A stretch of DNA of 64,000 nt from Seriola aureovittata (GCF_021018895.1 NC_079376.1:26479501-26543500), one strand, 5' to 3'. Counted from the first letter of the stretch, positions 12,541-24,712 are shown. Program-made: numbers and translations. Notes: a model not told the origin generated them from the sequence alone.

Positions 12541-13809
12541 GTTTGTAAGTGAGCTGTTTCGAACATTTGTGTGTAGCTGACAGAAGAAAAAGAATGAAGA
12601 AAAATAAAATACAGATATTGTGTTAATTTATGGAAAATTACCATTTGCCTGATGAGGGTCTAAGACCGAAATCTCAGAATTAAATTGTTTGCTGCTAGTC
12701 AGACAGTCTGCAAGATTTCTTTGTTTACCACGTTTGTTCCATCCAACACATTGGATATGATATTGTGTGTGTCACCTGTGATAGACTGACTGCAAGTTGT
12801 TCATCTGACCTTTTACATAAAACATTAACAGAGATAAACACATAGTGAAAATGGATGGTGGATAGACGATTCAATCTCCTGCCTAAATTCTGCCCTTCTG
12901 CAAGTTTCAATTGATTTCATTTATTATAGCAATAATGTCTTTCAAATCCTATCTACCGTTTCAGTTATTGACCACATTTTGTATATATACATGCTGATTA
13001 ATCTATATACAAACATAGCCGTTACATAAAGTCAGAGTTCTCTGTGGATATTTTTGGAGGATGGAAACATGTTCTTTTCAAAAGAATAGAAGCCCTTAGA
13101 GAGAGTGATATTTTACAGCAGTGGACGGAGCACTCAGGGACAGTGATGGTAATAAAGATAAGGTGAAATAAAGAGAGAGAAAGAGAGAGGTTGAATCCAT
13201 TACGATTTTTACTGCCCTCAAACAATATATATCCTAAGGGCACAGGGACCGGGAGTGGATGCCACCATAGTGCTATTGATCACATCACTGTGTTATCTTC
13301 CCCACTTCAGAATATACAAGTCATTCCTGCCTGCAGGGAATATTGGTGTGTGTATGTGTGTGTGTGTGTGTGTTTAGATATGTGGGTTACAATGGGTATC
13401 AGTTGTGTGTGTGAAGAACTTATTGACAGAAGCAGCCTGACAAGCCACTGACCTACAGTGTCAAGTTATTGAGCTGGTCCATAATGTAGAGTGATTACGC
13501 AGCAATGTTAATCCACTCCAGCAAGTCCAATACTATCATACAATTGCCTTTCCATTGTAACTACACCACAGTTAGTCAACTTTTAATGAGAGCTAGTTTA
13601 CTGAAGGAGGTAACCAACCCTGTACACGCTTGTTTTCCCTTTGTTTTTCCCTGCAGTATTTGGAGATTCTCCCCTCGCTGGACGTGTTGAGACTTCCCCA
13701 TGTTCAGCCAAACACAAATTAAAGGATCTGATATGAGATTCTGCTGGCGCAGCTCGGCCTTCTCAGAGTCGCGGTCGAGGACGTCATCAGATCACATCCG
13801 CCATTTTGT

Positions 13810-13810
<1 letters not shown>
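12541..13810. other. No gene confirmed; isolated acceptor-plus-ORF at 13657-13722
   Basis: Mostly AT-rich unique DNA with a short GT array (about 13348-13373). A textbook acceptor (CTTGTTTTCCCTTTGTTTTTCCCTGCAG) ends at 13656 on the plus strand. It is followed by a 21-codon open frame starting YLEILPSLDVLRLPH and ending in TAA. The frame is too short to identify, and no partner exon was found. Confidence 0.3.
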
Positions 13811-13851
<41 letters not shown>

Positions 13852-13872
13852 CACACACACACACATATATAT
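13811..13872. repeat. (CA)n microsatellite followed by (TA)n
   Basis: CA array of about 26 units with one CG interruption, passing into a short ATATAT stretch. Confidence 0.95.
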
Positions 13873-14353
13873 ATTGACAGAAAAACACAAACACCATCTC
13901 CTAGATTTTGATTAACCTTCAAAATAAAAGTCTCAACCTGGTATGAGGGAATTATTGGCTCTGTTGTATGAAACCTTATGCAATTTATACCGCCAACCAC
14001 AGAAGCACAGACACTTTCAAAATAAGAGTCTCAGAAATGCAAGAGGTAAGGTAGGTAATAGAAGTTTGATCTTAGAAGCTATTGTATATACGGATATATA
14101 TTGGCTTTATTACAGATCAACTTCTGTTAGGGCATGTTCATGTGTGTATACATGTCTTGCTATGGCTATAGGGCAAATTTGGGTTTGAAACCATCAGTTT
14201 GATCTTAGTTTGTGACAGTTTCATAAGGCTTTTTGAGGGAAACCTGCAGTGACTGAGGTCAGTGTCAGGATAAGTCTGAATGAATGAATGAAACTGAGAG
14301 TAACGTCCTTTGTACAGATTGAAACATGAGGAATGAAGTACATGCACCAAGCA

Positions 14354-14396
14354 GCAGGCACATTAAAAATTTCTCCAGGAATTTTTCTAGTTATTA
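14354..14396 (-). repeat. Solitary copy of the family B end module
   Basis: The reverse complement of this 40-bp block (AATAATAACTAGAAAAATTC, then CTGGAGAAATTTTTAATGTG) resembles the first bases of family B (47250-47290: AACTAGAAAATTCCAGGGAA, then ATTTTGAGTGCC). No other family B sequence adjoins it, so this is an isolated terminus or a relic. Confidence 0.45.
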
Positions 14397-14540
14397 TTAT
14401 TCTGATTGGTTAGTTGCTTTGTGGCCGTTGTTGGGTCTGAGCTCTGCTTCATGAGCTGGACACCATAAATGTTGGATTTTCAGTTGTCTATCAATTTATT
14501 GGCATAAATTCATAAATTAAGAAAATATGAATATAAAAAA

Positions 14541-15101
14541 TGTTAATATTAAATAATAACTCAGGGGCACCAGCCTAAACTAATAGGCAAAATAGCCAAT
14601 ATTGTTTCAGTCTCAAATTATTACTATAAATCTGGAACTCTGATTAATAATTACCTTAATAGCTATAACCAAATTACCATATCAACAGTAAGTTAAAGTT
14701 GGAATTCTACTGAGTAGAGGCTGGCAATATTCACACACCAGTAGTTATACTTGAAGACATTTATTTACAGGGGAACAGAGTAAAAACCCAATGTCTAATC
14801 TAGTATATACAGGTGTGTGTCTGTGTGTATGGGGGTGTGTCTGTGGGGACACAGACAAAGGCAAGATGGCCGATTCAAAGTGGTCACTATGACCACTTTG
14901 TGAGCTTGTGTTGTAGCTGCTGATTCTGAAGAGAACTTGGTTCACTCTCAGTTTATCCAAAGCAGGTCGCTGCTGGTAGCAGGCCGGCAAGAGAGCTGTT
15001 GTCTCAGTTAGCAGGGCTGACCTGGGCCGGGGCCTTGTTGCCCTTTGAAGAACCGAAAGGGGAGAGCAGGATTTTGTTTGGTGACACCCTGGGGGGTCAC
15101 A
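14541..15101. repeat. Repeat family C, copy 1 (possible solo LTR)
   Basis: It shares both ends and much internal sequence, in the same orientation, with 61168-62453. The shared left part includes 'GGGGCACCAGC', 'CCAATATTG', 'TTTCAGTCTCAAATTATTACTA' and 'AACCAAATTACCATATC'. The middle has 'CACACCAGTAGTTATACTT' followed by GT-rich sequence. The shared right part includes 'GGCAAGATGGCCGATTCAAA', 'GCAGGGCTGACCTGGGCC' and 'GTGACACCCTGGGG(G)GTCACA'. Read on the minus strand the unit would run TGTGACC...TTAACA, compatible with an LTR-type TG...CA boundary. No flanking target duplication or internal retroelement genes were seen, so LTR status is inference. Confidence 0.55.
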
Positions 15102-16160
15102 TGTCACACACTGACCAACACTGACTGGTCAGTGAGGTCCCTGTGGGAGGGTCGTCTCCAGGTGTGAACAGTGAGGAACTGTGGGGAAGTGAGTTCCTTT
15201 GTCTCTTGAATGAGTCCCAACCTATTGTGGTTGGTTTGTAGTTATTTTTTGATTGGTTGATATGTAGCCACAGTCCGATTGGTTGTTTTGTAGCTGTATT
15301 CTGAATGGTTGATTTTTAGCTAATGTCTGATTGATTGGTTAGTAGATTATTGTGATTGGTTGATTTGTAGCCGTGATGATGATGATGATTCAGACAAACA
15401 TATTCAAGTACATTGTTTTGTGTAAGATTCCGCATACATTCAAGTAGTTTAGTAGTTTCTAGTCAGTTTTATCTATATAGCCCCAAATCACAAAACAGAA
15501 ATGATCTCAAGGCACCTTCCATGTAGCAATGGTCTACATGATTTGTCCAACTGGTGTTGCGGGGGATACCATGGTGACTGGGTCTACCCACTTACTGCCA
15601 AGAGGAAGGCCCATAATCTGCTGGTGAGCGAGCAAGTAAAAGTTTTGCAAAAAGCAGGATGCGAGAGCACTTGCAAAATGCAAATGCATGTTTGAGTTGT
15701 GCCGCGGCTCCTCTACAATCACACACCTGGATCTCATTTGCACTTAGATTTGGGCTTTATAATGCCGCTATACATGTCTATCTCAAAAAAAAAAAGTAAA
15801 TCAAACAGCATCTGTATGATCTTTATTACATGTAAACAAGACCTTAAGAGAGAAAAAAACTGCTTCCATTCTCAACTCGTAGCTGGCCAACCACAACATA
15901 AAGTGGGTGTGAATGTCAGACTGTCACTGAGTTACAGAAATTGTCACACACAATTCCAATGTTGGAAAGTTGTGGGGGGGATGGGGAGGTCCAAAGCTAT
16001 TCGACCATCCGAGGTGTGTAAGGCCTACCCATCAATGAAAATGAAACATTGAGTGGTAGATTTATTTTGTCAGTAAAAATAGAAAAGAAGATATCTAGCT
16101 AACCTGTTTGTGATTTCGACTGTACCAAAGAAACCAAACAGTAAAAACTGCTGTAGATTG
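15102..16160. other. No gene seen
   Basis: A loosely repetitive stretch at about 15225-15370 reuses words such as 'GATTGGTTGATTTGTAGC' four or five times, an old degenerate tandem with a unit of roughly 25-35 bp. The remainder is unique AT-rich DNA without supported exons. Confidence 0.4.
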
Positions 16161-16169
16161 ATCAGCATC

Positions 16170-16670
16170 GCTGCATGGTCTCCCAGAATCTGTCCTCCTG
16201 GTTGCAGCAGCTCCTATGGGTTGGAGTACTCCCTCACCAGCTCCTCCACGAGCCTCTCGCCCAGCCAATGTGCCTATGGCTACCAGCCACCGCTCTTCCT
16301 GTCCGTCCACCGCTTGCTACACTGTCCCTCCTCCCTGCCTGTTCCCACTGACGTGGATCTCCCTCTGATGATGAGGGTTCCCTCCACCCACCCAGCTGAG
16401 GAGATGGACTGACTTTGAGGAGTTTTAGTCTGCCACCTGCTCCCTAACAGTACCGTTGCTTCCCTGTGAACTTTCCCCAGTGTGTGTGAGTTCAGTGACC
16501 TTGCTCCATGCACCTGACCTATGGCTTTCCAGCCCTGGCCCAGGGTACACCCCGAACCCCAAGAGACTGTTTCCTGTGTATTAAACTGAACTACACTGCT
16601 GCTCTCCTGCTCATCCTCATTCCTACAACTAAAAGTCATTACCAATCTTACCTATGGTGTTTTTTGCTAC
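16170..16670 (+). mobile_element. Ty3/gypsy-type retrotransposon remnant (end of integrase and downstream sequence)
   Basis: Across frameshifts, about 16175-16310 encodes pieces resembling the region after the integrase core of fish gypsy elements: 'LEYSLTSSSTSLSP' and 'CAYGYQPPLF'. The 16-bp words around CAGTGTGCCTATGGCTACCAGCC fit that family's 'YGYQPPLFP' motif. The following 300 bp is GC-rich, has no coding continuity and could be the pol end plus LTR. No matching second LTR was found. It is a decayed fragment. The gypsy assignment rests on one short motif region. Confidence 0.5.
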
Positions 16671-17500
16671 AACTGGGTCCTACCAAAACCTGTTACACTA
16701 GGAGGTATTATACTACTATATTACTATGGTATCCAGTCAATTATTTTTTAAACTTCCTGCTGCATCCAACTGGCCTTACAGGGATAAATAATGTTTTATT
16801 GAACTGAATTGAATAATTTAACTTTTAGGTTTATTGTACAGTATCAGGAGAACATAGTTATATATAGATTGTATGGGTTTTATAATTGTGTTAATGGCAA
16901 GAGACCAACTCTTGAACAGTTATAGAAGAGAATGCATAATGTAGTGTCAGATGTCATATATGTCCCATTGAATAAAAAACATTGTTAAGGATGAATTTGG
17001 TTCTTCCACAACATACTTAGCAGATCAAAGAGTTGAGTATAACATGTATTTTGATAAACAATTAGAATAATATTCAACAAAGTAAAGTTGATCTTTTTTG
17101 CCATAATCCTGTTTAATCTACTTACACTTCAGCTATGACTGTGAGGTGTTTAGAAATCAAAGTTTGCATGTAGATTTACTCACCCTGTATTAGATCTTTG
17201 TTAGATCACATTGGCTATAGAGCATTTGTAATCTTATTAAGTAAAATGCTTAGGAGTTTCCTAGATAAAGTATTTAGTGTCCACTAGTTAATCAGTCTAA
17301 TCAGCCAATCACAATCAGTTGTGTGAAAGTTTTGGAAGTAACTCCACTTGTGCACTTGTGTGTGTCTGTCAATGTACATGTGTGTATTGTTGTGTGTGGA
17401 AGTAGAGCTGTCTACCATAGAGCCTCCAAAAAGCTTGTGTTACCACGTTGAGACACTTATACAGTTAATATCCAAAGGTGAACATGGTTTGTGTGTGTGT
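16671..17500. other. No gene seen
   Basis: AT-rich sequence without recognisable exons or repeats. Confidence 0.4.
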
Positions 17501-17503
17501 CAA

Positions 17504-17553
<50 letters not shown>
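17504..17553. repeat. (GT)n microsatellite
   Basis: About 24 GT units after an interrupted GT stretch starting at about 17491. Confidence 0.95.
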
Positions 17554-17557
<4 letters not shown>

Positions 17558-17673
17558 TAGGAACTGCCTAAGCTTAACCTTCAAAAAGCCCTTTGAAGTT
17601 GTCAGGACTGGCCAAAACCTCACAACTAAATTTGTCCTCACGATGATAGAAAGACATGTACACACACTAAAGA

Positions 17674-17760
17674 TCTAGGGCTGCCACTAACGACTATTTT
17701 ACTAATGATTAATCTATCAACTATTTTATCGAACAGTTGAATTCATTTTCCTGTAGAAAA
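17674..17760 (+). mobile_element. hAT-like element terminus (fragment)
   Basis: It starts CTAGGGCTGCCACTAACGAC and continues with alternating 'TAATGATTAATCTATCAACTATTTT' words. This is the characteristic teleost hAT end (CAGGGCTGCAACTAACGATT-type). No opposite terminus or transposase was located, although sequence with similar 'gattatagcgacatcaa' words occurs at about 18780-18850. Confidence 0.45.
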
Positions 17761-18536
17761 TGTAAATGGCATGCTGGCATGATCAATAATCCCAGATTCA
17801 GACCTAAACATTTTCTCAACCACATATTCACTGTAAATTCTCAGGCAGCAGCAGGCGACTTTATTACTTTATGAGACTATTTATCAGCTACAAGGACAAA
17901 AGCTCTGTCTGTTAATGAACAGACAACACTTACAGGAAGTAATCCTTCAAATGTTTGTGACTGATCTCACTGTGCGGCATAAAAAATAATAATCACAAAA
18001 TAACATTGGTTAAACAAGACTTAGTTTGAAGGGATTTGAACTGTGATGTGCTCATCCTACCAAAGTCAGACATTAACCAGCTGTTGGGATGGGTATCATT
18101 AGGATTTTATCTTTATCTTATCCATATCCTTATTGATTCAGCTCAAACTATTACTGGTTCTTTTTTTTCTTTTCTTTTTTAAATATTTAATTCAGAACAG
18201 GATTTGAAGTGACTGTTATGGTTGTTTCAGGCAGTGGCTCAGTTTACAACAATCTGCCACGTTTTGAGATTCATGGTAAAGTAAGATAATCAGTTACAGA
18301 CAGCTTTCATTGTAGCGTCTCAGTTGTGTAAAAGACTGGGAGTTGGCGGAGGAAACAGATGAAAATATCTCTTTTCTGTTTGTTGTTTTTTGAACAGGAG
18401 GTTGAATAAAGTTCTTATTGGCCTTTTACGTTTACTGCACTTACAGAAAAGTTCAGTGATAGTTGTCGTCAACTCCAGTAGTCTTCAGTTATCTTTACTT
18501 CACCTGGTTCTGTGTCCGGCGCAGCCTCTTCCGTTG

Positions 18537-18540
<4 letters not shown>

Positions 18541-18595
<55 letters not shown>

Positions 18596-18638
18596 TGTGC
18601 GTGCGTGTGTGTGTGCGTGTGTGTGTGCGCGCGCGCGC
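18541..18638. repeat. (GT)n microsatellite with GC-containing end
   Basis: A pure GT run of about 24 units, then GTATGTGTGTGTGCGTGCG-type variants and a (GC)n run. The alternating purine-pyrimidine sequence could form Z-DNA. The reading frames across it (repeated Cys-Val or His-Thr) are artefacts. Confidence 0.95.
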
Positions 18639-18779
18639 TGTGTACATGCAGCCCCCTCTCCCGGAGAGCAGAGAGAGCAGGCAATAGGACAGAGAAGCAT
18701 TGTGACCATAAAAGACGAATAGAGAATAAATATATGGTAGTTAAAAGTGACTTGCCGCCACAAATAAATCAGTGAGAAA

Positions 18780-20250
18780 CGATTCGCAAAATATTGACGT
18801 CAACGCATTTTTATCGGCAACATCTTTGATTATAGCGACATCAATGCTATTGCACTGCAGGCACATAATGATTATTTGTACAAAACAAGTATTGTTTGCA
18901 GATTTGGTCCCAGGTGAAGCAGGTGTGAATTCTGACTGCTGGACCAACTGGTTACTTTCAGATTACCTCAGACTATCGACGTTAGGAGCCAGCTGACAGC
19001 TATTGTAGACTTTAGTTTTTTATTTAATTTGCTGATGATCTTCCTATACTATATGGACAAACAAAATACCAGCACTCACAAATAAATAATCTTCTTGTTT
19101 ATTGTGGTGTCTTGCCTGTTCCAGCAGAGGTGGTCCATGCTGACATCTCACCTGTTCCTGAGATATGGACATACAAACACAGCTCGCACTGTGGTTTTAT
19201 AAGGACCGAATGGCTAGTAGCAAAGTCCCAGTATCTCATAGTCCAAATATCGCGGGGGACGCAGCTGACTTCTTCAAGTCCACAAAACAAATGAAGACTG
19301 GATGGGTGAGATTTTTTGCTTGACAGTTTGTGTTCATGCAAATTTTATGTTATATGGGCAATATTTTAAAAAAAAAACAAAGCATGAATTTTATTATAAA
19401 CATTTTGTGCCAATATTGTGTGTATTTATTAAAAAAATACACATATCCCATTTTTAAAAAAATATGATGAGAGCTTCAGGCATATTTGTGGTGACATATT
19501 GATTGACTTGTAGTTTTAATAAAAGTTCACATTTAAAGAGTAAAGAGGAAATGTATATTTCTTTAACCAAATTTACAGTTTTTGCAAAAGTATATAGTTA
19601 ATGCGTTTAGAATTTTTAAGTAAGTAAAGTAAATAAATGACACGTGTACGTTTCATGTCAAATGTAATGTGTAGAGTTGTAAAGGTAAGAATCACAGTAA
19701 GGTTTCATTCAATCACGCCAATAGACTTTGAGACTTCTCATCAAGGACCGAAGTGAAGAGTAGTTTCTGTCCTGAACCAGAGGAAAGGTCATGAGGCCTC
19801 TGGCACCACAAATATCACAACATTTCATGTCATTTTTGCCATTAGTTGTAAAAACACCTTAGTGTGAACCACCGTATTGGACAGACAGAGACACACAAAG
19901 GGAGAATAACTGCCATTAGATCTGCTTCCTGCATGGCAAACAGACTGAACATTGAGGAAAGCTGTTGATTTTTCAAATGGGTGGACATAACTGAGTGTAG
20001 TATTGATTCATTATAATAAATCGCAAATCAAAACAACTGCACCACATCTATCATGCTGAAGGCAGACCACAGTGACCAGAATATTGTATTTTTAATAAGA
20101 GGAAAATATCAGCTTCACTGTAACTAAGGAACCATCACCAAAAGGTCTCAGTGAGTTGAAGCATCTGTCAGGAGAATAAAAAGAAGAAAACCAGAGGCAA
20201 GAGAAAAAGAGAGAGGGATGGAGGGAAGAAAAGAAACACTTACACTGTAC
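18780..20250. other. No gene confirmed
   Basis: Mostly AT-rich intergenic DNA. At about 19719-19850 the minus strand has a 40-codon open frame ending '...MTFPLVQDRNYSSLRSL...' then a stop. It could be a terminal exon following the 20255-20519 exon, but its upstream acceptor is poor. At 19045-19070 there is a 'TATACTATATGGACAAACAAAATACC' word resembling a Tc1-type terminus. Confidence 0.3.
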
Positions 20251-20254
20251 TTAC

Positions 20255-20519
20255 CTCAGCAGCAAGTGAGTTAAGTGTGGTCTGCGTTGTGAACAGCGTG
20301 GGCCAATTGTCTGTGACACCTCATTTATTACCCAGAACACAGTGGAACAGAGGTACAGTGACACTGACATTGCCCACACTGCAGTGCAGGCCACCAACAT
20401 TTTTCTCCAGTGCCTGAGAACCTGAGCTTCAAAGTTGGTTTTACTCACAAATTTAACCAAAATATATAAGCCAGGTATAAAGAGCACAGACTCAGTTACA
20501 CTGACACCTGCCATTAGTG
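20255..20519 (-). CDS. Orphan exon of an unidentified membrane protein
   Basis: On the minus strand an open frame of about 88 codons ends exactly at a perfect splice donor, GCTGAG|GTAAGTAC (20255/20254). A plausible acceptor (TTTATCCATATGTTAG) lies before 20519. The peptide has two strongly hydrophobic segments, around 'ESVLFIPGLYILVKFV' and 'MLVACTAVWAMSVSLYLCST'. A basic loop containing 'LRHWRK' separates them, which suggests a multi-pass membrane protein. Composition is GC-balanced and unlike the flanking AT-rich DNA. I could not match it to a family. It lies on the same strand as ADCK1 and downstream of it. It could be part of an independent gene, an ancient pseudogene or a chance ORF. 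The donor and hydrophobicity argue for a real exon. The phase is 2 at both ends. Confidence 0.4.
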
Positions 20520-20639
20520 CTAACATATGGATAAAATAATACTAGAATTTTACTCAACTCAAAAAACAGGACCACAGACTTCCTCATGTTCTGTTAGTCA
20601 GTTAACCAACAACAGGTCAACCAACAACTCATCTGTCAC

Positions 20640-20845
20640 TTAAAGTGGCCACGCCCTCAAGCATGCATAACTTTAAGCCTTAATGAAATTGCAATACAGT
20701 TGTCATGAAATTAAGGGGAAAATTAGCTATAGAGACCAAAACTGATTTTGAACCAGGCTGTAACCATGTTCATTTCTGTTGTAAAGTTGGACATTTTAAC
20801 ATTGGAGTCTATGGGGATTCATTCAAAGAACTGCAGATTTTAATA
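20640..20845. repeat. Teleost interspersed repeat fragment
   Basis: The segment includes 'GGCCACGCCCTCAAGCATGCATAACTTTAAG', 'TTAGCTATAGAGACCAAAACTG' and 'GTAAAGTTGGACATTTTAACAT', then 'GGAGTCTATGGGGATTCA'. I recognise this word order from a repeat frequent in teleost genomes. Class is not known to me, and no other copy is present in this window. Confidence 0.45.
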
Positions 20846-21104
20846 CTTCAGTGTTTGTGTCTTTGCCGTTTGTTTGTCCCACCCTATCCGCCGGTGATCC
20901 GCATATCACTGCTGTGACCTTTCATCCTCCTCCAGACCACTTCCACAAACGAAGTGAAGGTGAAAGGAGGGAGGTAGGGAGGAAGTGGCTTTTCAAAGTC
21001 TTCACTCTTTTACTTTCTTTGAAAGAAGTAAAGAGAAAGCTGCTCGTATTAGCTATGGCAGGTCTGGGTGGCTCTGTGTGATAGAGATGGATGCTCCTCC
21101 TGTG

Positions 21105-21143
<39 letters not shown>
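21105..21143. repeat. (CA)n microsatellite
   Basis: Perfect CA array of about 19 units. Confidence 0.95.
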
Positions 21144-21148
<5 letters not shown>

Positions 21149-21699
21149 CAAGACTATACTACACATCTACTGCTATCAGATGGTCTATCATATACACACA
21201 CCAAGCTGCAAAAACACTACACTGGGAAACAGTGGAAGGAGGTTGTGTGTTGATGATGTTAAAAATCTATATTTTATCAACAGAACAGGTGGAAAAATTG
21301 TGCAATAGTTTGTATTCTGTGTGTGTATGTAGCTTGTGTAACGCTGCTCTAATCTGCAGTCACAAAATGTCATGTCGATGATATGCCAACAAAACTGAAA
21401 CAAATTTCAATTCACCTGATGGGGCAGCCACTCTCGTGTTAAAATACTTATTATCTGACTTCACCCAACTTGCAGTCAAGAAATACTTTCCCCCTTTTGG
21501 ATGTTTTTGCAAGTATGCAGTTTGGCTGGATGAAAGGCAAAGAAAGGCAAATGATCAGCCCCTGACTAGTGAGTGTGTCTGACATTCAGGCCTGGGTTGA
21601 ATTTCAGGGGGAAGACACAGAATACAAGTGAAAAAAAGTTATTTCATCCTGTCTAGAGGCCGATCCCTGAGCTTCTCAAACAGACAGTGTCCGTAGGTT

Positions 21700-21945
21700 G
21701 GTCCCACACACTGAAATATCTCAACATCTCTTGAATGGGCTGCCATGACATTTAGTATAAAGCTACTTTGATGACATTATATTTGGTGTAGACATTCATG
21801 TACCCCTCAAGATGAATTGTAATAACTTTGATGATCCCTCAACTGTCCTCCTGCCAGCATTAGGTTGAAATTTTAAAAACATTGCTGTGCCTAACTACAG
21901 CTTCACAGAGCCACTAGTGTGGCTGTCGACTTGATGTCACATTCC
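21700..21945. repeat. Repeat family D, copy 1
   Basis: It contains 'ACTGAAATATCTCAACATCT', 'TGCCATGACATTTAGTA', 'CAAGATGAATTGTAATAACT' and 'TTTGATGATCCCTCAACT'. The last two words recur nearly identically at about 33480-33525 (copy 2). This matches a common teleost interspersed repeat whose consensus has 'ATGAATTGTAATAACTTTGG' followed by 'TGATCCCCTGACTTTTC'. Non-coding. Confidence 0.6.
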
Positions 21946-23410
21946 TAATAAACTCATCATATAGCGTAAGATTGTGAGGCTAAAGTTTGTAGTTTGATAA
22001 TGTTCCAAATACGGTGATAAAACACATTTCCAAACACAGAGCATCAGTGTGTCTATTGGCTGACCAAAATAACATCCGCTCAGTCAAAGCTGAGAAGAGA
22101 TGAACCCAGCTTGAGACTGCAGTCAAATGAATGCACAGTTGAATGTGTCCATTGTTCAGCCTTCAATAGAAGTGGTAGCTTGAGTGAATATTTCTTTACT
22201 GGAAAAGTAATGTGGTCATGCCTGTGAGGGATTATACCTACCACAGAGTAGCAGATGTGCACTCCCTTCAAAATGGGCAAATTGAACAGTGTTAGTCTCC
22301 TATTAAGTAATGCCACAAGACTACATCATTGGTTATCTGGATGTTAGTCCAGTTGTGTGGCCCATTGTCTGTAAATACATGTGTGGGGAACATAATATGA
22401 ATATAATAAGTAGTAAAATATGACCCAGTCATGTATGTGTGTCTAGTGTAAGTATCAGTGGATGAAGTCCATTCCTCAACATAAACCATAAACAAAACTT
22501 ATGGCAATTTGGATGGATGGATCCACAGTGGGACTCCCATTATGCCTTGGCATCGACTCTTGATTCAGTTTAAGCCTGTTTTAATCATACCCATAATCCT
22601 TCCTCAACATTAACCACAGGGTTTTAGTTGTCTTAACCATAGAGGTGGAAAACAGAAAACACTGATAAAAGTCGTTTTTTTGTAGTGGTCATACAGTTTG
22701 TTTTGGAAGGCATTAAAAATTCAAAATTTTACTGATAAAATTAGCAAGCCTGGAATCATCTTTTCAAATGATGCTATAAGAGGACTAGTTAGCCCAATAT
22801 TTATCTTTTACAGTTAGAAACGTCATCATCTGTGAGGCATTCCCAGTAACAATAGCTGTCAGAAAAAGTCTGCTGTCCGTATGTAGTAAGTTGTCACTGG
22901 TTACGTTAATTGAAAACTAGTCCTTTACACTCACCATTAATGATACATTTCCATTTGCAAATTCTTGACGCAACAAACATCTAAAATTCTATACGCTTAT
23001 GTATGTTTTCTTATCAATTGAAACATACATGTCCATATTTACACTTAATAGCACTTTTTTTTTCTTCTTTTTTTGGGGGGGGGGGTTTAGGATGAATATA
23101 TCTACAATATAAAAAGGCACACATAAAAAGGAACATAGATTCAGCGTCTGAAAAGTGAAAAGTCTTGCATTCTATAAATGACCACTCCACTGTTGCAAGA
23201 AAATTCAGATTGTATGAAATATGGGAAAAAGCCCTACTTCTCGCTTAATTATACCTCAGTAACCGTTCCTGTGAGTTTATGGTGTCAATTGCTAAGTCGA
23301 GTCTTCTTCAATACAACATTATTTGTATGTAGCCTTTGGAGTAGCCTCCAAAGCATGAGTGTGATCAGGCATAAGGCGGGCTGCAGCATGAAGCCTGTGT
23401 GCGGCCACGG
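21946..23410. other. No gene seen
   Basis: AT-rich DNA with a T-run/G-run at about 23057-23087 (more than ten consecutive Gs). No supported coding exon or classifiable repeat. Confidence 0.4.
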
Positions 23411-23683
23411 TCACTGAAGATGAGGCAGAGCTGAGGCGATCCCCGCAGATTGCATGAAGTCAGTCAGGAACTGTTGAGATGATGAAAGTGTAGACTGCAA
23501 AGAAGCGCCTGCTCTGAGTGTCACAGGTGGGGGAACCGGCTGAAGCAGCTGAGTCTTGTCCAGGAAGAAATGGATACCAGACGGATCACAGCTATCGTCT
23601 GAACCGCCAACTCGTGGGGCTGAGAAAGAGGCCAGAAGCTGAGAGATGCTCGGCCAAGAGTTGCGACTCAGGAATCTGCTCAT
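23411..23683 (-). other. GC-balanced region with a possible minus-strand exon
   Basis: An open frame of 90 codons, Ser/Leu/Gln-rich, begins at a Met preceded by TTTAACAG and ends '...QSAGIASALPHLQ' with TGA. All three minus-strand frames stay open for 60 or more codons between about 23400 and 23820, so the openness may simply reflect low AT content. No domain is recognisable and there is no strong splice donor. It could be an exon or UTR of the gene that owns the 20255-20519 exon. Unproven. Confidence 0.2.
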
Positions 23684-24603
23684 CTGTTAAATTGGTGCAT
23701 AGACCAAGAAGAGTGCTTCTAGGCCGCTGACTGCTGCCCGAGGATGGTAGAAGCAATCTCCTGCAGAATGACAAGCTGAGATTTAAAACCTCTGGGACGG
23801 GATAATGATCGGTGCAAGACATCTACTTAACAATAATGCAAATGTGACGCGGGGTGAGTAGAACATATGCTGTTCACAGCAACCGCGCTGAAATGACAGC
23901 TGATAGCAGGAGAGAGGAGAACAGATTTTAAAGTATGACAGGGACAACTTGATTGGCTGGTTGAAATCGTGGCGAAATGACTGATAATCCCAATTCACAG
24001 GGAATGGCTGGATCTTCCCACAGCTGTATTTCTGTCCATTCTCAATCCCCTGCAAAATGAATAAACAAGTTTTCAAGTTTTGTACAGCAGGATAATCTTA
24101 ACCAATCATCATCACTTTTATGATTTCTGAGCCATAAATACAAAGCTAATGTTAGTCTATAAACCAACCACACCAACGTCACATGACTTCAACATCACTA
24201 CCACTTAAATTTCAAAACTTCAGTTTGATTTAGCTCTGACCTCTTCCACAAAAGCCTTTCCTCTGACAAAGTTAGTGACTACACAACAAGGCTGTAAAGG
24301 TGGACTGGTGAGTGGATCAGTTTTCATTTTTAGCATGAAGATGTTTAATAGTTAAAACGTGTAAATCTTTAAAAAAAAAAAAAACATGTGTGGTATTTAC
24401 TGAAATATTTGATGTCATAGAAGTGAAAATGTCTCTTATTTCAGTCATTGAACCAAAAACCCATTTCAACAACACAGACCTCAGGATTCAGAACTGCAAA
24501 TATGCTTATTATAACTTATTTCTGCAACACTGTACTATGCAGGCATCAAAGATGAAGCATTGCATTGTGGAACTATAAGCAGGAAGTAGAGTACAGTGTA
24601 AAG

Positions 24604-24712
24604 AGCCCTATACAGTGCCTACATTTTACACTGAATTGTGACACAAATAAAAAAGTGTGCATTATAGTGCACAATGTAGTATATAGGGTTTGATGTGACA
24701 TTATGACACAGT
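24604..24712. repeat. Short palindromic MITE-like repeat
   Basis: AGCCCTATACAGTGCCTACA at the left and TGTAGTATATAGGGTTTGAT at the right are inverted, and the centre is also partly palindromic ('TGCATTATAGTGCACAATG'). This 'CACTATATAGGG' foldback type is widespread in teleosts. No coding. Confidence 0.5.

Noticed and set aside
18390..18775. Overlapping ORFs with long Cys-Val or His-Thr runs (also at 2.0, 12.4, 13.7, 17.4, 21.1, 36.1, 37.6, 46.2, 54.8 and 61.4 kb)
   Set aside because: They are translations of (GT/CA)n microsatellites and carry no gene signal.
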